NCBI GenBank assembly: GCA_027294925.1
Contig: JAPULM010000482.1
Coordinates: 1 to 11,875, forward strand
Source: a bacterium
GTDB taxonomy: Bacteria > Tectomicrobia > Entotheonellia > Entotheonellales > Entotheonellaceae
DNA: 11,875 nucleotides
Direction of reading: 5' to 3'
Positions within the stretch are counted from its first letter, which is position 1. Each line of letters starts with the position of its first letter. The notes under the pieces are model-generated. The model worked only from the letters and a program-made list of their open reading frames with translations. It was not told the origin of the DNA and made no database searches. The translations under genes and the position numbers were made by a program. This document shows positions 5,805-11,875 of the stretch, one piece after another.

Positions 5805-6833
5805 TTAAAATCCGCGATAGACCTTCTTCAAGCCGTTCTCAATGATTTCCCGCAGCATGGCGACCAGGGCGCGCTGGGTACGAGCAGAGGTGCCATCGAC
5901 GTAGAGGATTTGCGCCGCATAGGCGCCATCCGTGCCGCCTGCGGCGACACAGCGCCGCAGCATAAAATCTTCCATCTCCTCGGTTTGAAAGACATCCGGG
6001 TTGTTGAGCTCGTAGGCCAATTGGGCTGCGATGCCATAGGCGCCCCAATTGGAGACACTGGCCGAGACGAGCACATCGGTCGCGGTAACGGTGACGACAC
6101 CGTCCTCGCATGGACACTGGCATTTGACGCCATAGGGCTGAATCTCGCGCGCCGCGTCATACATCACGCCATTACCGATCTCGTTGCCGCCATCCCCCAC
6201 GCCAATGGTGACAATGCCTCGTGCTTTGGCCGCCTCCGCGAGATGGAAGGCGTGCCCGGTTTCGTCTGGATTTTTGGCGCTTCCCATAATGCTGTGATGC
6301 ACACCCTTGGCATTCGGGCCGGTTTTCTCGATGAACACCACCGCTTTGGGTTGATACGTGTCGAGAAGTTGGGTGGCAACGCGTTGTCCCGCTTCGTTGC
6401 CCGGCGGATGAATCTCGACGAGCGTCGAATGCGGGCGGCGCTCGAAGCGCTCGGCATCGAGTACCGATAGGCCGGCAGCCTCGACACTGGCGACGATCGG
6501 GTCGAGATGCGGCTCGTCACAGACGTACACGGTGCGAGCGCCCAGGCCAAAATCAAGAACTCGGCCGAGTGAGGCGGCGCCCAACGGGCCGTCCGTTTCG
6601 CCTTTGGGCAGGCCAAAACGGCTGCCCGAACCCGTCACGATCAGGACCGTATCGCGCTGTCCGACGTGCTCCAACAACGCTCGAGCGGCCTGGTAGACGA
6701 GCGGCTCGCCCCCTTGGATTTCCCGCGCCGCTTCATACAACGGGCGAATGACGCCGCGCGGCAGCTCGGCGGCAAAGCGCATCTCGATCGAGATGAGTTG
6801 ATCGATGGAATCGGCAATGATCTTGGGCATCAT
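5805..6833 (-). CDS. D-glutamate cyclase family protein (DUF4392)
   Basis: A 342-residue protein matching the C-terminal catalytic domain of D-glutamate cyclase (mammalian DGLUCY; DUF4392), which converts D-glutamate to 5-oxo-D-proline. Visible family motifs are VLIVTGSGSRFGLPKGETDG at about 63-82, a second block with HPPGNEAGQRV and an EKTGPN segment, GVGDGGNEIGNGVMYDAA at about 211-228, and VSNWGAYGIAAQLAYEL at about 259-275. There is no signal peptide, so it is cytosolic. Length is normal for bacterial stand-alone members. Two adjacent ATGs (6833 and 6830) follow AAAGGGGG; the second has the more usual spacing. It seems monocistronic: the aminotransferase downstream is separated by the epimerase remnant, and upstream lies 570 bases of gene-free DNA. 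A role in D-amino-acid breakdown is inferred from the family. Confidence 0.9.
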   Translation of the reverse strand: MMPKIIADSIDQLISIEMRFAAELPRGVIRPLYEAAREIQGGEPLVYQAARALLEHVGQRDTVLIVTGSGSRFGLPKGETDGPLGAASLGRVLDFGLGARTVYVCDEPHLDPIVASVEAAGLSVLDAERFERRPHSTLVEIHPPGNEAGQRVATQLLDTYQPKAVVFIEKTGPNAKGVHHSIMGSAKNPDETGHAFHLAEAAKARGIVTIGVGDGGNEIGNGVMYDAAREIQPYGVKCQCPCEDGVVTVTATDVLVSASVSNWGAYGIAAQLAYELNNPDVFQTEEMEDFMLRRCVAAGGTDGAYAAQILYVDGTSARTQRALVAMLREIIENGLKKVYRGF

Positions 6834-6932
6834 CGGCCCCCTTTCGCTTGGCGTGCATCTGCAATATCAGCCGTTGGGCAGCAACGGATAGGCATTTTAA
6901 AGCACCTTTTTATCTCTGTCCACAAGTATATG
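6834..6932. promoter_or_regulatory. Upstream region of the D-glutamate cyclase gene
   Basis: On the minus strand this stretch carries TTGTGG, about 18 bases, then TTTAAAAT, followed further down by the AAAGGGGG ribosome binding site. It could be a sigma-70-like promoter, but the boxes are imperfect and no other support exists. No ORF or RNA gene is visible here. Confidence 0.25.
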
Positions 6933-7218
6933 CACCAGCGGTGTTAAGGTGGGACAAAATTTGCTTTCCAGTTCATGGGTGATTTAGTCGTCAAGAGAAG
7001 CCCTTTTAAGATGGAAAGCCCATTGGAATGCCCAAAAATGCACGTTGTCCCATCAATTCACCATAAACGACCTTTTTCCCCTCAGATTTCGGAGGTTTCG
7101 GCAGCGCATAAGCACTTTCCTAAGAGGCCGAGTAACCCTTACATCATTTAACAAACCGAATGGTCATCCATAATGGTAATTAAATCAATGAACTATGGAC
7201 ACCTTAACACCACTGGTG
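6933..7218. mobile_element. MITE-like element with 19-bp terminal inverted repeats
   Basis: The left end CACCAGCGGTGTTAAGGTG (6933-6951) is repeated inverted at the right end, CACCTTAACACCACTGGTG (7200-7218), matching at 18 of 19 positions. The ends enclose 248 bases with no convincing ORF. Just inside, TGGGACAA (6950-6957) has an inverted partner TTGTCCCA at 7045-7052, so the element can fold further. Size, inverted ends and lack of coding capacity fit a miniature inverted-repeat element moved in trans. No clear target-site duplication is visible. Each end also contains a small internal palindrome (CACC...GGTG), so a pair of protein-binding sites is the alternative reading. Confidence 0.5.
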
Positions 7219-7333
7219 TCAGGCCCCAGCCACTAGGGGCGTCATGCTGTGCACGGCATGCTGCTAATTGCCCCCCAGCTTTTTTGAACCGGCCGTCGCC
7301 GCGGGCGAGGTGGGGCCCCCAGCGGGGCGTGCG
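7219..7333. other. Gene-free GC-rich spacer with an imperfect palindrome
   Basis: No gene is recognisable. CATGC.GTGCAC.GCATG at 7243-7260 is an 18-base palindrome with one mismatched base pair on each side of the GTGCAC core. Downstream is a G/C-rich tract leading into the 43-bp repeat. AACCGGCCGTC near 7286 recurs near 9563, ahead of the second repeat copy, which hints that the repeat unit may once have been longer. Confidence 0.35.
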
Positions 7334-7376
7334 GCGGAGGGGGCAGGGCGAAAAAGTGGCTTTATGTTTCCTATCC
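7334..7376 (+). repeat. 43-bp dispersed repeat, copy 1
   Basis: It begins GCGGAGGGGGCAGGGCGAAA and ends in a CTATCC. It matches copy 2 (9676-9718) at 41 of 43 positions in the same orientation. The similarity ends abruptly on the right, 30 bases before the stop of the thioredoxin-like gene. The nature of the element is unknown. Confidence 0.75.
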
Positions 7377-7405
7377 GTTCATCACACATGAGCTTGCTAA
7401 CCCAG

Positions 7406-8383
7406 CTACGGGTTTAGAAATGCTTTGCGCTGACGCGGGCTTAACCACTGCAATGCCTGCTGACGGTCATCCGGACCAAAGGCGTTGAGCTTGGTTAACT
7501 GCATCGGTGTCAAATCTGCTACACCGGCGAGGTTCCATCGTTGGAGTTGCTTTTTTTGATCGGATGCTCTTGCCGTGCGATAACGATGGTCGAGAGTACC
7601 GACGTTCAGCCTGGTGACAGTCGATAGCATGTGGCGCTCTTGTTCAGTAGCGACGAAGACTTTACGGGCACATTTCACTTCGGCGGCTTGCTTCGCAAGG
7701 TCACGCAGGCTGAGTCGATCCTTGAGGTAGAGCACCAGCGTTACTTCGCGTCCTTCGAGCCAACCCGCCTCAGTGGAGATGACGCCATCGATCTTCCCGA
7801 GTTCATACTCCCCTGTCCAGAAGCAGAACATTGCGAAGGCTGCCCGCTGATGCTTCAAAGTATCCTGCTCTATGGCGACCACCCGAAGGTAGGCTGGGAC
7901 GCGACGTTTTGCGGTCCGGAGGGCCTCTATCATTCGTGATGCGATGCCGTGCGTTGTCCACATGCGAGCCATGGGTGGGATGAGGTCCTGCCTTGCCGCG
8001 TCGAGAAAGCGTAAGACTGGACCGTTCGGCACCGATTCCGGGTGCCGAACGCGCCTGGCAAGGCTTTTCTCTTGCCGGCGTTGGTGATCAATCACCACAG
8101 GCACAAACTCGTCTTCAATGGCTTCCACCAGCAGTGGGTGCCTGAATACCTCGTGATCGAATGTCTGGCAGCCAGCGCAACTTGGCGCCTCCTGCAGGAG
8201 CACGAGCACGGGTTTTCCGCTAGCTTTGCTCCGCGCCAAGGCGGTTGATAAATCGTCGCCCCATTGGACGTCGCGGATTTCAACAGGATGCTTCAGCTCT
8301 GTGCTCAAGACAGGAAACGTCGGTGTCATCATTGCCACCATGAACATGATACATAGCCTGGTGACAGGGAGTGAGCTTTTCAT
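7406..8383 (-). CDS. Exported thioredoxin-like protein with MsrA-like domain (Cys form of a VPGUxxT-type selenoprotein family)
   Basis: A 325-residue protein. Residues 1-28 look like a signal peptide or membrane anchor (hydrophobic LCIMFMVAMM after a Lys). A thioredoxin-like domain follows at about 38-135 with Cys69 and Cys72 in EAPSCAGC, then VPNGPVLRFLDA in place of the usual cis-Pro strand. A second domain at about 180-245 has FCFWTGEYELGKIDGVISTE and GWLEGREVTLV, resembling methionine sulfoxide reductase A (GCFWG.E....GV..T..GY.GG), with Cys187 at the MsrA catalytic position. This order resembles families in which the first cysteine is often selenocysteine (EVPGU); here it is TGC. An LTPMQ...LSPRQR tail is also present. 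It probably acts in periplasmic thiol or sulfoxide redox chemistry. The family name is from memory and uncertain; the two redox motifs are directly visible. The ribosome binding site is weak. Confidence 0.75.
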   Translation of the reverse strand: MKSSLPVTRLCIMFMVAMMTPTFPVLSTELKHPVEIRDVQWGDDLSTALARSKASGKPVLVLLQEAPSCAGCQTFDHEVFRHPLLVEAIEDEFVPVVIDHQRRQEKSLARRVRHPESVPNGPVLRFLDAARQDLIPPMARMWTTHGIASRMIEALRTAKRRVPAYLRVVAIEQDTLKHQRAAFAMFCFWTGEYELGKIDGVISTEAGWLEGREVTLVLYLKDRLSLRDLAKQAAEVKCARKVFVATEQERHMLSTVTRLNVGTLDHRYRTARASDQKKQLQRWNLAGVADLTPMQLTKLNAFGPDDRQQALQWLSPRQRKAFLNP

Positions 8384-8469
8384 GCGTTGCTCTCTAGAGT
8401 GATGGTGACCAGTAGTGCCATTCTTATGTCAGTCGATGACCAACGGCTTGGTTTTTCCCTCAACGACAA

Positions 8470-8580
8470 CATGGTTTAGCGCGATTTTATTCCGAGCTTG
8501 TATCAGGTGCAGACGGGGACGCCAAAGAAGGACGCCAGGCTTTCCGCGACAAGCGACAGCTCCGTTTCATTGGGCGTTAG
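8470..8580 (+). pseudogene. Possible C-terminal tail of another crotonase-family enzyme
   Basis: The plus frame ending at TAG 8578-8580 reads GLARFYSELVSGADGDAKEG followed by RQAFRDKRQLRFIGR. Crotonases typically end with a helix, then D.KEG..AF.eKR.P.F.GR and stop, and this fragment matches that pattern for about 33 residues. Nothing upstream in frame is convincing. It lies in the gap between two minus-strand genes. The evidence is short, so the call is tentative; nothing else is visible in 8384-8603. Confidence 0.45.
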
Positions 8581-8603
8581 AGATAGCATGGCACACGACG
8601 GTA

Positions 8604-9461
8604 TTAGCCACTGGGTTGGTCTTCGAACAGCGAGGGAAAGAACGTATAGGGATCCCCCGGCTCGCCTAGCAGCGCTTGTTGGCGCGGCGTTAACGGGACG
8701 TCAGGCGGAGGCAAGACCCGCGTACTAGACCAGGCCATCTGGGAAACGCAATACTTGTAGAGTAGGGTGCGGCGTTCGTGGTCCGCTCTCCACGGTGCCG
8801 TACCATGCATCACGGCCTCGGTAAATAGGATCACCGAACCTGCAGGGGCTTTCGGGATGACCACGCACGCTGCGTCTTCAGGTGCCTCTAGAATCTGGCC
8901 AGGCAGCTTGAACTGGCTTTTGTGACTCCCGGGCACACACCAGAACCCCCCGTGCGCCGGTCCTACATCTGTAAGGCTCCAGGCCACCACAGCAAAACCC
9001 TCGGAGATGGCATTGTCGGCAAAGTGAAAGTGTTCACCAGGCCTTGCAAAAGAATTGCGTGCGGAAGCGCCGTAGTCCGCGTGCAGGGACCCCATGGTTT
9101 GACCCTTGTGCATGCGTATCCCATACAAACGATCCAACCGGAAACAGTCACCCAGACGAAACCGAAGAATCGTCAAAATCGCCTCATGATCAAGCAGGCG
9201 ACAGAACGCCTCACCCCAATTCAGAAAGCCATAATCAGAGCCGTGCCGACCGGCTGCTGAGCCAAAACGAATTTGTTCTCTGGGACTGGGCTGCTGCTGC
9301 GCATCGATCAACTGAGTCAGCTTGGCCAGTTCTGCCTTATCCAATACGTTTTCGATAACCAGATAGCCTTGCAGATCAAACAGATACTGTTGTAATTCGA
9401 GGTCTGAAGAGTCTACGGTCACACACTCCACCGCATTCGCGCTGTTACCGGTTTCCCGCAT
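8604..9461 (-). CDS. Phytanoyl-CoA dioxygenase (PhyH) family Fe(II)/2-oxoglutarate oxygenase
   Basis: A PhyH-type non-haem iron, 2-oxoglutarate-dependent oxygenase. Counted from GTG 9494, the iron ligands are His138 and Asp140 (SLHADYG) and the distal His230 (VMHGTAPW), with Arg241/242 (ERRTLLYKY) to hold 2-oxoglutarate. Typical surrounding motifs are FDLQGYLVIENVL near the start, VAWSLTDVGPAHGGFWCVPG and GSVILFTEAV. All catalytic residues are present, so it is probably active; members act on varied small molecules and the substrate cannot be told. There are three candidate starts: GTG 9494, ATG 9479 and ATG 9461. I prefer 9461 because GGAAAG lies seven bases ahead, but the longer forms cannot be excluded. 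The C-terminus (TPRQQALLGEPGDPYTFF) is normal. It is followed at some distance by the thioredoxin-like gene on the same strand, with a relic between. Confidence 0.88.
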   Translation of the reverse strand: MRETGNSANAVECVTVDSSDLELQQYLFDLQGYLVIENVLDKAELAKLTQLIDAQQQPSPREQIRFGSAAGRHGSDYGFLNWGEAFCRLLDHEAILTILRFRLGDCFRLDRLYGIRMHKGQTMGSLHADYGASARNSFARPGEHFHFADNAISEGFAVVAWSLTDVGPAHGGFWCVPGSHKSQFKLPGQILEAPEDAACVVIPKAPAGSVILFTEAVMHGTAPWRADHERRTLLYKYCVSQMAWSSTRVLPPPDVPLTPRQQALLGEPGDPYTFFPSLFEDQPSG

Positions 9462-9494
9462 CGTTCTTTCCGAGGCCATGCCCTCGTGGCCCAC

Positions 9495-9675
9495 CTGTCA
9501 ACCCTACCATATTCCGTCCTACGGTGCGTGTCCAGCACAGCGATGACCGCCAACGGCTCCTCCAGCTTTCCCCAACCGGCCGTCCCGAAGCCCTCGCCCC
9601 GAGAAACCCCTGAGACTCTACCCTACGCTCTCCTGAGTCGCCTGTCCAGCACCAGCCAAAGCCGCGCCACGCCTC
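9495..9675. other. Gene-free spacer before the second 43-bp repeat
   Basis: A frame stays open on the plus strand, but its Ser/Pro/Thr-rich translation resembles no family and has no ABC-F character, so I treat it as non-coding. The 10-mer TGTCCAGCAC occurs twice (about 9528 and 9642). The promoter for the PhyH gene should lie here on the minus strand, but I see no clear boxes. Confidence 0.4.
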
Positions 9676-9718
9676 GCGGAGGGGGCAGGGCGAAAAAGTG
9701 GCTTTATATTTCCCATCC
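9676..9718 (+). repeat. 43-bp dispersed repeat, copy 2
   Basis: It is the same sequence as 7334-7376 apart from two bases (TTTATA for TTTATG and CCC for CCT). Its right edge coincides, within a few bases, with the point where recognisable Uup/ABC-F coding sequence begins (about 9720). It therefore sits exactly at the truncation joint of that gene. Confidence 0.75.
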
Positions 9719-9719
9719 A

Positions 9720-10613
9720 TATCCGTGCTACGATTCGCAGCCGCTGATCCGGAACTTTTCGACCACGATTATGCGTGGGGATAAGGTGGGCATTCTCGGC
9801 GCCAATGGATCGGGTAAAACCACCCTCCTAAGCCTGTTGCTCAAGCAACTGACGCCACAACAAGGGACTGTACGCCTCGGGACACGGCTTGAAGTCGTCT
9901 ATTCCGATCAGCTTAGGGAGACAACTTGAAGACAACAAGACGGTCCAGGAGAATGTTGCGTACGGTAACGATACGATCATGTTCAACGGCCAACGACGCC
10001 ATATTCTTAGCTATCGACAGGATTTTCCTGTTTGCCCCGGACCGTGCGGAGAGCCCCGTGCGGGTGCTCTCCAGCGGCGAGCGCAATCGTCTACTCCTGG
10101 CGCAGCTGTTCACCAAGCCGTCCAATGTTTTGGTACTTGACGAGCCGACAAACGATTTAGACGCCGAGACCCTAGAATTGCTGGAAGAATTGCTCCTGGA
10201 TTATGCGGGTACAGTGCTGCTGGTCAGTCACGATCGGACCTTTCTTAACCATGTGGTTACCAGCACCCTGGTGCTTGAAGGCAACGGTCGGGTCAATGAA
10301 TATGTCGGCGGATATGACGATTGGCTCCGGCAATGCAAACCGCCCAGTGTAACGAAGCCGAAAGTCCCGGCTGCGGTAAAATCGCCTCGGCAGTCCGACC
10401 GGCCTCGTAAACTGACCTATAAGGAGCAGCGTGAGCTTGAGGCACTACCGTCAGCGCATTGAAGCATTAGAAGCGGAACAAGAAGCCTTGCGTCGCGCCA
10501 TAACCGATCCAGCCTTCTACCGCCAGGACAGCGACAACATTGTGCAAGCGAACGCACAACTGGTTGCCCTCGAACAGGCTCTGGGTGACGCCTATGCCCG
10601 TTGGGAAACGTAG
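9720..10613 (+). pseudogene. uup: ABC-F ATPase Uup: second ABC domain and C-terminal coiled coil only, three +1 frameshifts
   Basis: Reading from about 9720, YDSQPLIRNFSTTIMRGDKV opens the second ABC domain. It carries Walker A GANGSGKTT, signature LSSGERNRLLLAQLF, Walker B VLVLDEPTNDLD and the switch His in LLVSHD. A Lys/Arg-rich link and the Uup C-terminal coiled coil (KLTYKEQRELEALP, then QRIEALEAEQEALRRAITDP) follow. The frame changes three times: near 9917 (an extra A between GAG and CAA), near 10023-10027 (an extra T in a T run) and near 10454 (an extra T before CAGCGC). Each is a +1 insertion. The whole first ABC domain and the inter-domain linker are missing: upstream sits the 43-bp repeat. 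Intact Uup is about 630 residues and works on ribosomes or branched DNA intermediates. This copy is dead unless the indels are sequencing errors, and even then it lacks its first half. It ends at ARWET and TAG, directly joined to the next remnant. Confidence 0.85.
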
Positions 10614-10981
10614 GACTTATCGGCCTGGCGATGGGGTTTTTATATCGCACCCGCCGCACGCCAGGCTGGCCGCTCGGCCCCGTCGCCTCTGTGTGTAAGC
10701 GGGTAGCCGTGATCCTAGTCGGTGTGATCGCCATCTGTGGGCTGTTCGCCTTAAATTTCGAAGCGCATTTCTTACGGTTCCATACACTCTTATTCGCGAC
10801 GAGAAATTGGTTGTTGCCTTCCTCCTCTGCCACCATTCAGCTTTTTCCACCGCGGTACTTTTTCGATTTCTTGCTGGTCTACGCCACCCTGGTGTTGTGT
10901 ACGGCTACGCTGTTGGTTGTCCTGGCACGATATGCGTTGAAGTCCGCTCCTAGATGGGCGTCCGGAGTGAACGCCGAATAA
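10614..10981 (+). pseudogene. C-terminal remnant of a DUF1461 (TIGR01906-like) integral membrane protein
   Basis: The frame open to TAA 10979-10981 encodes two membrane helices (about VAVILVGVIAICGLFAL and FLLVYATLVLCTATLLVVLA). Between them lies NFEAHFLRFHTLLFATRNWL followed by IQLFPPRYFFDF. That loop matches the DUF1461 family pattern FE.fF..FH.lFF....W......t.IrLFP..Ff.d. Such proteins usually have about 200 residues with an extra N-terminal helix and loop; here the similarity begins right at the end of the Uup remnant. No ribosome binding site precedes a suitable start, although a Met at about 10631 exists. I consider it a truncated tail. A short functional protein using a start inside the Uup tail (ATG 10601) is less likely. 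Confidence 0.6.
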
Positions 10982-11009
10982 GGATATTTTACAAGGGGGA
11001 ACGAGTATA

Positions 11010-11783
11010 ATGGGCGAAAAACCTCGACGCATCTTTGGCCTTATGTTAGTTTGGCTGATCGGTTCGGTACCGCTGGCCTCAGCGGAGTGGTTCGTTGATC
11101 TCTACGGCGGCGGGGGATTTGTCCAAAATAATGACGTGTCGATTGAGAAAGATGTGACCGGGCAAGGCCTCAGTGTATCGTTCATCCAGGCCGTTCTCAA
11201 AGACCTCGATTTTGATGAATTTGTCACGGGTGGTTTACGCGTTGGGTATTGGTTCAACACCAGGCGTGCCATTGGATTGAACGTGGGACTGGGGTTCGAC
11301 GCGTTTGTTTTTCAATTGGACACGTCGTCGCAAACCGTTCGTTCCAACGCCAATGTGGAGATCGAGATGGGGGTCGCGAATGAGCGGTTTGTGATTCCCG
11401 CTGGGAACGGCCAGACGACCCAACTTCCCTCAATTAAGGGCGATCCTACCGCTGTCGTGTCGTTTGAATTCATGCTCCGGCGGCCACTCCTGACCAGCTC
11501 ACAGTTTCCGCAGGGGCGCCTGCAACCGCAGCTCACGGTGGCGCCCGCCTTGCTGTTTACCGATACGGACTTCGCGATCACCCTCGGCGTAAAAGTTGGA
11601 GCAGGCCTCGCCTGGCAGTTCCACCCACACATTGCCCTCTTTGTGGAGTATCGATTTACTTACTTCCAGCTTGATGTGCGAGACACTGCCTTGCTTGCCG
11701 AGGGGGTTGTCATCCGTAATCCCGATGTGGAAATCGACCTCTTTACCCATCACGTTATCGCCGGCCTTTCATTCCGTCTTTAA
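11010..11783 (+). CDS. Outer-membrane beta-barrel protein
   Basis: A 257-residue protein with a clear Sec signal peptide: basic MGEKPRR, hydrophobic LMLVWLIGSVPL, and probable cleavage after ASA at residue 25. The mature part begins EWFVDLYGGGGFVQNN and alternates hydrophobic and polar residues in amphipathic strands (GLRVGYWF, IGLNVGLGFDAF, AVVSFEFMLRRPL, FAITLGVKVGAGLAW, ALFVEYRFTYFQLDV). It ends HHVIAGLSFRL, with an aromatic residue near the C-terminus as in barrel-assembly substrates. The aromatic girdle and Gly pattern suit an OmpA-like/OmpW-size 8-stranded barrel. AAGGGGGA at 10993-11000 lies upstream of the ATG. Function is unknown; the gene is intact and follows the DUF1461 remnant by 28 bases, so it may use readthrough or a promoter in that remnant. 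The 92 bases after its stop show no gene or terminator. Confidence 0.85.
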   Translation: MGEKPRRIFGLMLVWLIGSVPLASAEWFVDLYGGGGFVQNNDVSIEKDVTGQGLSVSFIQAVLKDLDFDEFVTGGLRVGYWFNTRRAIGLNVGLGFDAFVFQLDTSSQTVRSNANVEIEMGVANERFVIPAGNGQTTQLPSIKGDPTAVVSFEFMLRRPLLTSSQFPQGRLQPQLTVAPALLFTDTDFAITLGVKVGAGLAWQFHPHIALFVEYRFTYFQLDVRDTALLAEGVVIRNPDVEIDLFTHHVIAGLSFRL

Positions 11784-11875
11784 TTTTTAGACTGAAACCG
11801 TCCGTCTGTCCGTGTGTGCCTACCCCCGGTTAGCATGTCGGATGTTCTATACGCCTCTCTCTACGAGACTTGCTC

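Noticed and set aside
7399..7414. Hairpin AACCC-6-GGGTT at the end of the thioredoxin-like gene as a terminator
   Set aside because: The stem is only five base pairs, overlaps the stop codon and is not followed by a T run on the minus strand.
9445..9720. Minus-strand frame starting MDGKYKATFSP over the second 43-bp repeat
   Set aside because: No family resemblance, no equivalent frame at the first repeat copy, and it overlaps the PhyH gene start.
9910..10460. Programmed frameshifting in the Uup gene
   Set aside because: Three shifts, no consistent slippery heptamer, and the gene also lacks its first ABC domain; decay or sequencing error is simpler.

Overview
The window looks like a piece of a Gram-negative bacterial chromosome of fairly high GC. 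It encodes a signal-peptide-bearing outer-membrane beta-barrel protein, a periplasmic c-type haem sensor and several genes with Shine-Dalgarno sites. The mix of a class III cyclase with tandem C-terminal repeats, a D-glutamate cyclase, a PhyH dioxygenase, an isopenicillin-N-epimerase-like aminotransferase and many decayed gene tails would fit an uncultured lineage such as Tectomicrobia/Entotheonella or a relative. That placement is only an impression; nothing in the window proves it. No tRNA, rRNA, CRISPR array or transposase gene was found.

Layout. (1) 28-934: two 3' gene tails pointing away from each other and meeting at about 620-626: an Ala-rich tail of a choice-of-anchor-type surface protein (minus) and the tail of an enoyl-CoA hydratase (plus). 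(2) 945-3497, minus: a compact three-gene operon, read as an unknown one-pass membrane protein, then a c-haem (Tll0287-like/DUF3365) HAMP sensor, then a class III nucleotide cyclase with two C-terminal repeats. It starts at a sharp AT-rich island (3498-3710, about 16% GC by hand count). (3) 3757-4381: faint remnants of a 2-hydroxyacid dehydrogenase (minus) and a DHA2-type MFS transporter (plus). (4) 4400-5548, minus: a full-length class V aminotransferase that appears to start at CTG behind a good ribosome binding site, head to head with the broken 5' part of an NAD-dependent epimerase/reductase (plus). (5) 5805-6833, minus: an intact D-glutamate cyclase-family gene. (6) 6834-7405: no gene, but a 286-bp MITE-like element with 19-bp inverted ends and the first copy of a 43-bp dispersed repeat. 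(7) 7406-9461, minus: a thioredoxin/MsrA-like exported protein and a PhyH-family dioxygenase, with a crotonase tail relic between them. (8) 9676-10981, plus: the second 43-bp repeat copy, an Uup (ABC-F) gene lacking its first half and carrying three +1 frameshifts, joined directly to a DUF1461-type membrane protein tail. (9) 11010-11783, plus: an intact outer-membrane beta-barrel protein.

How it fits together. The clearest functional unit is the three-gene operon, which I read as a split receptor cyclase: a haem-c sensor in the membrane passes its state to a separately encoded cyclase-like protein. Around the intact genes the DNA is a patchwork of at least eight truncated genes, mostly C-terminal tails, ending at abrupt joints. 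Repeated deletion/rearrangement and repeat-mediated recombination would produce this; chimeric assembly must also be considered.
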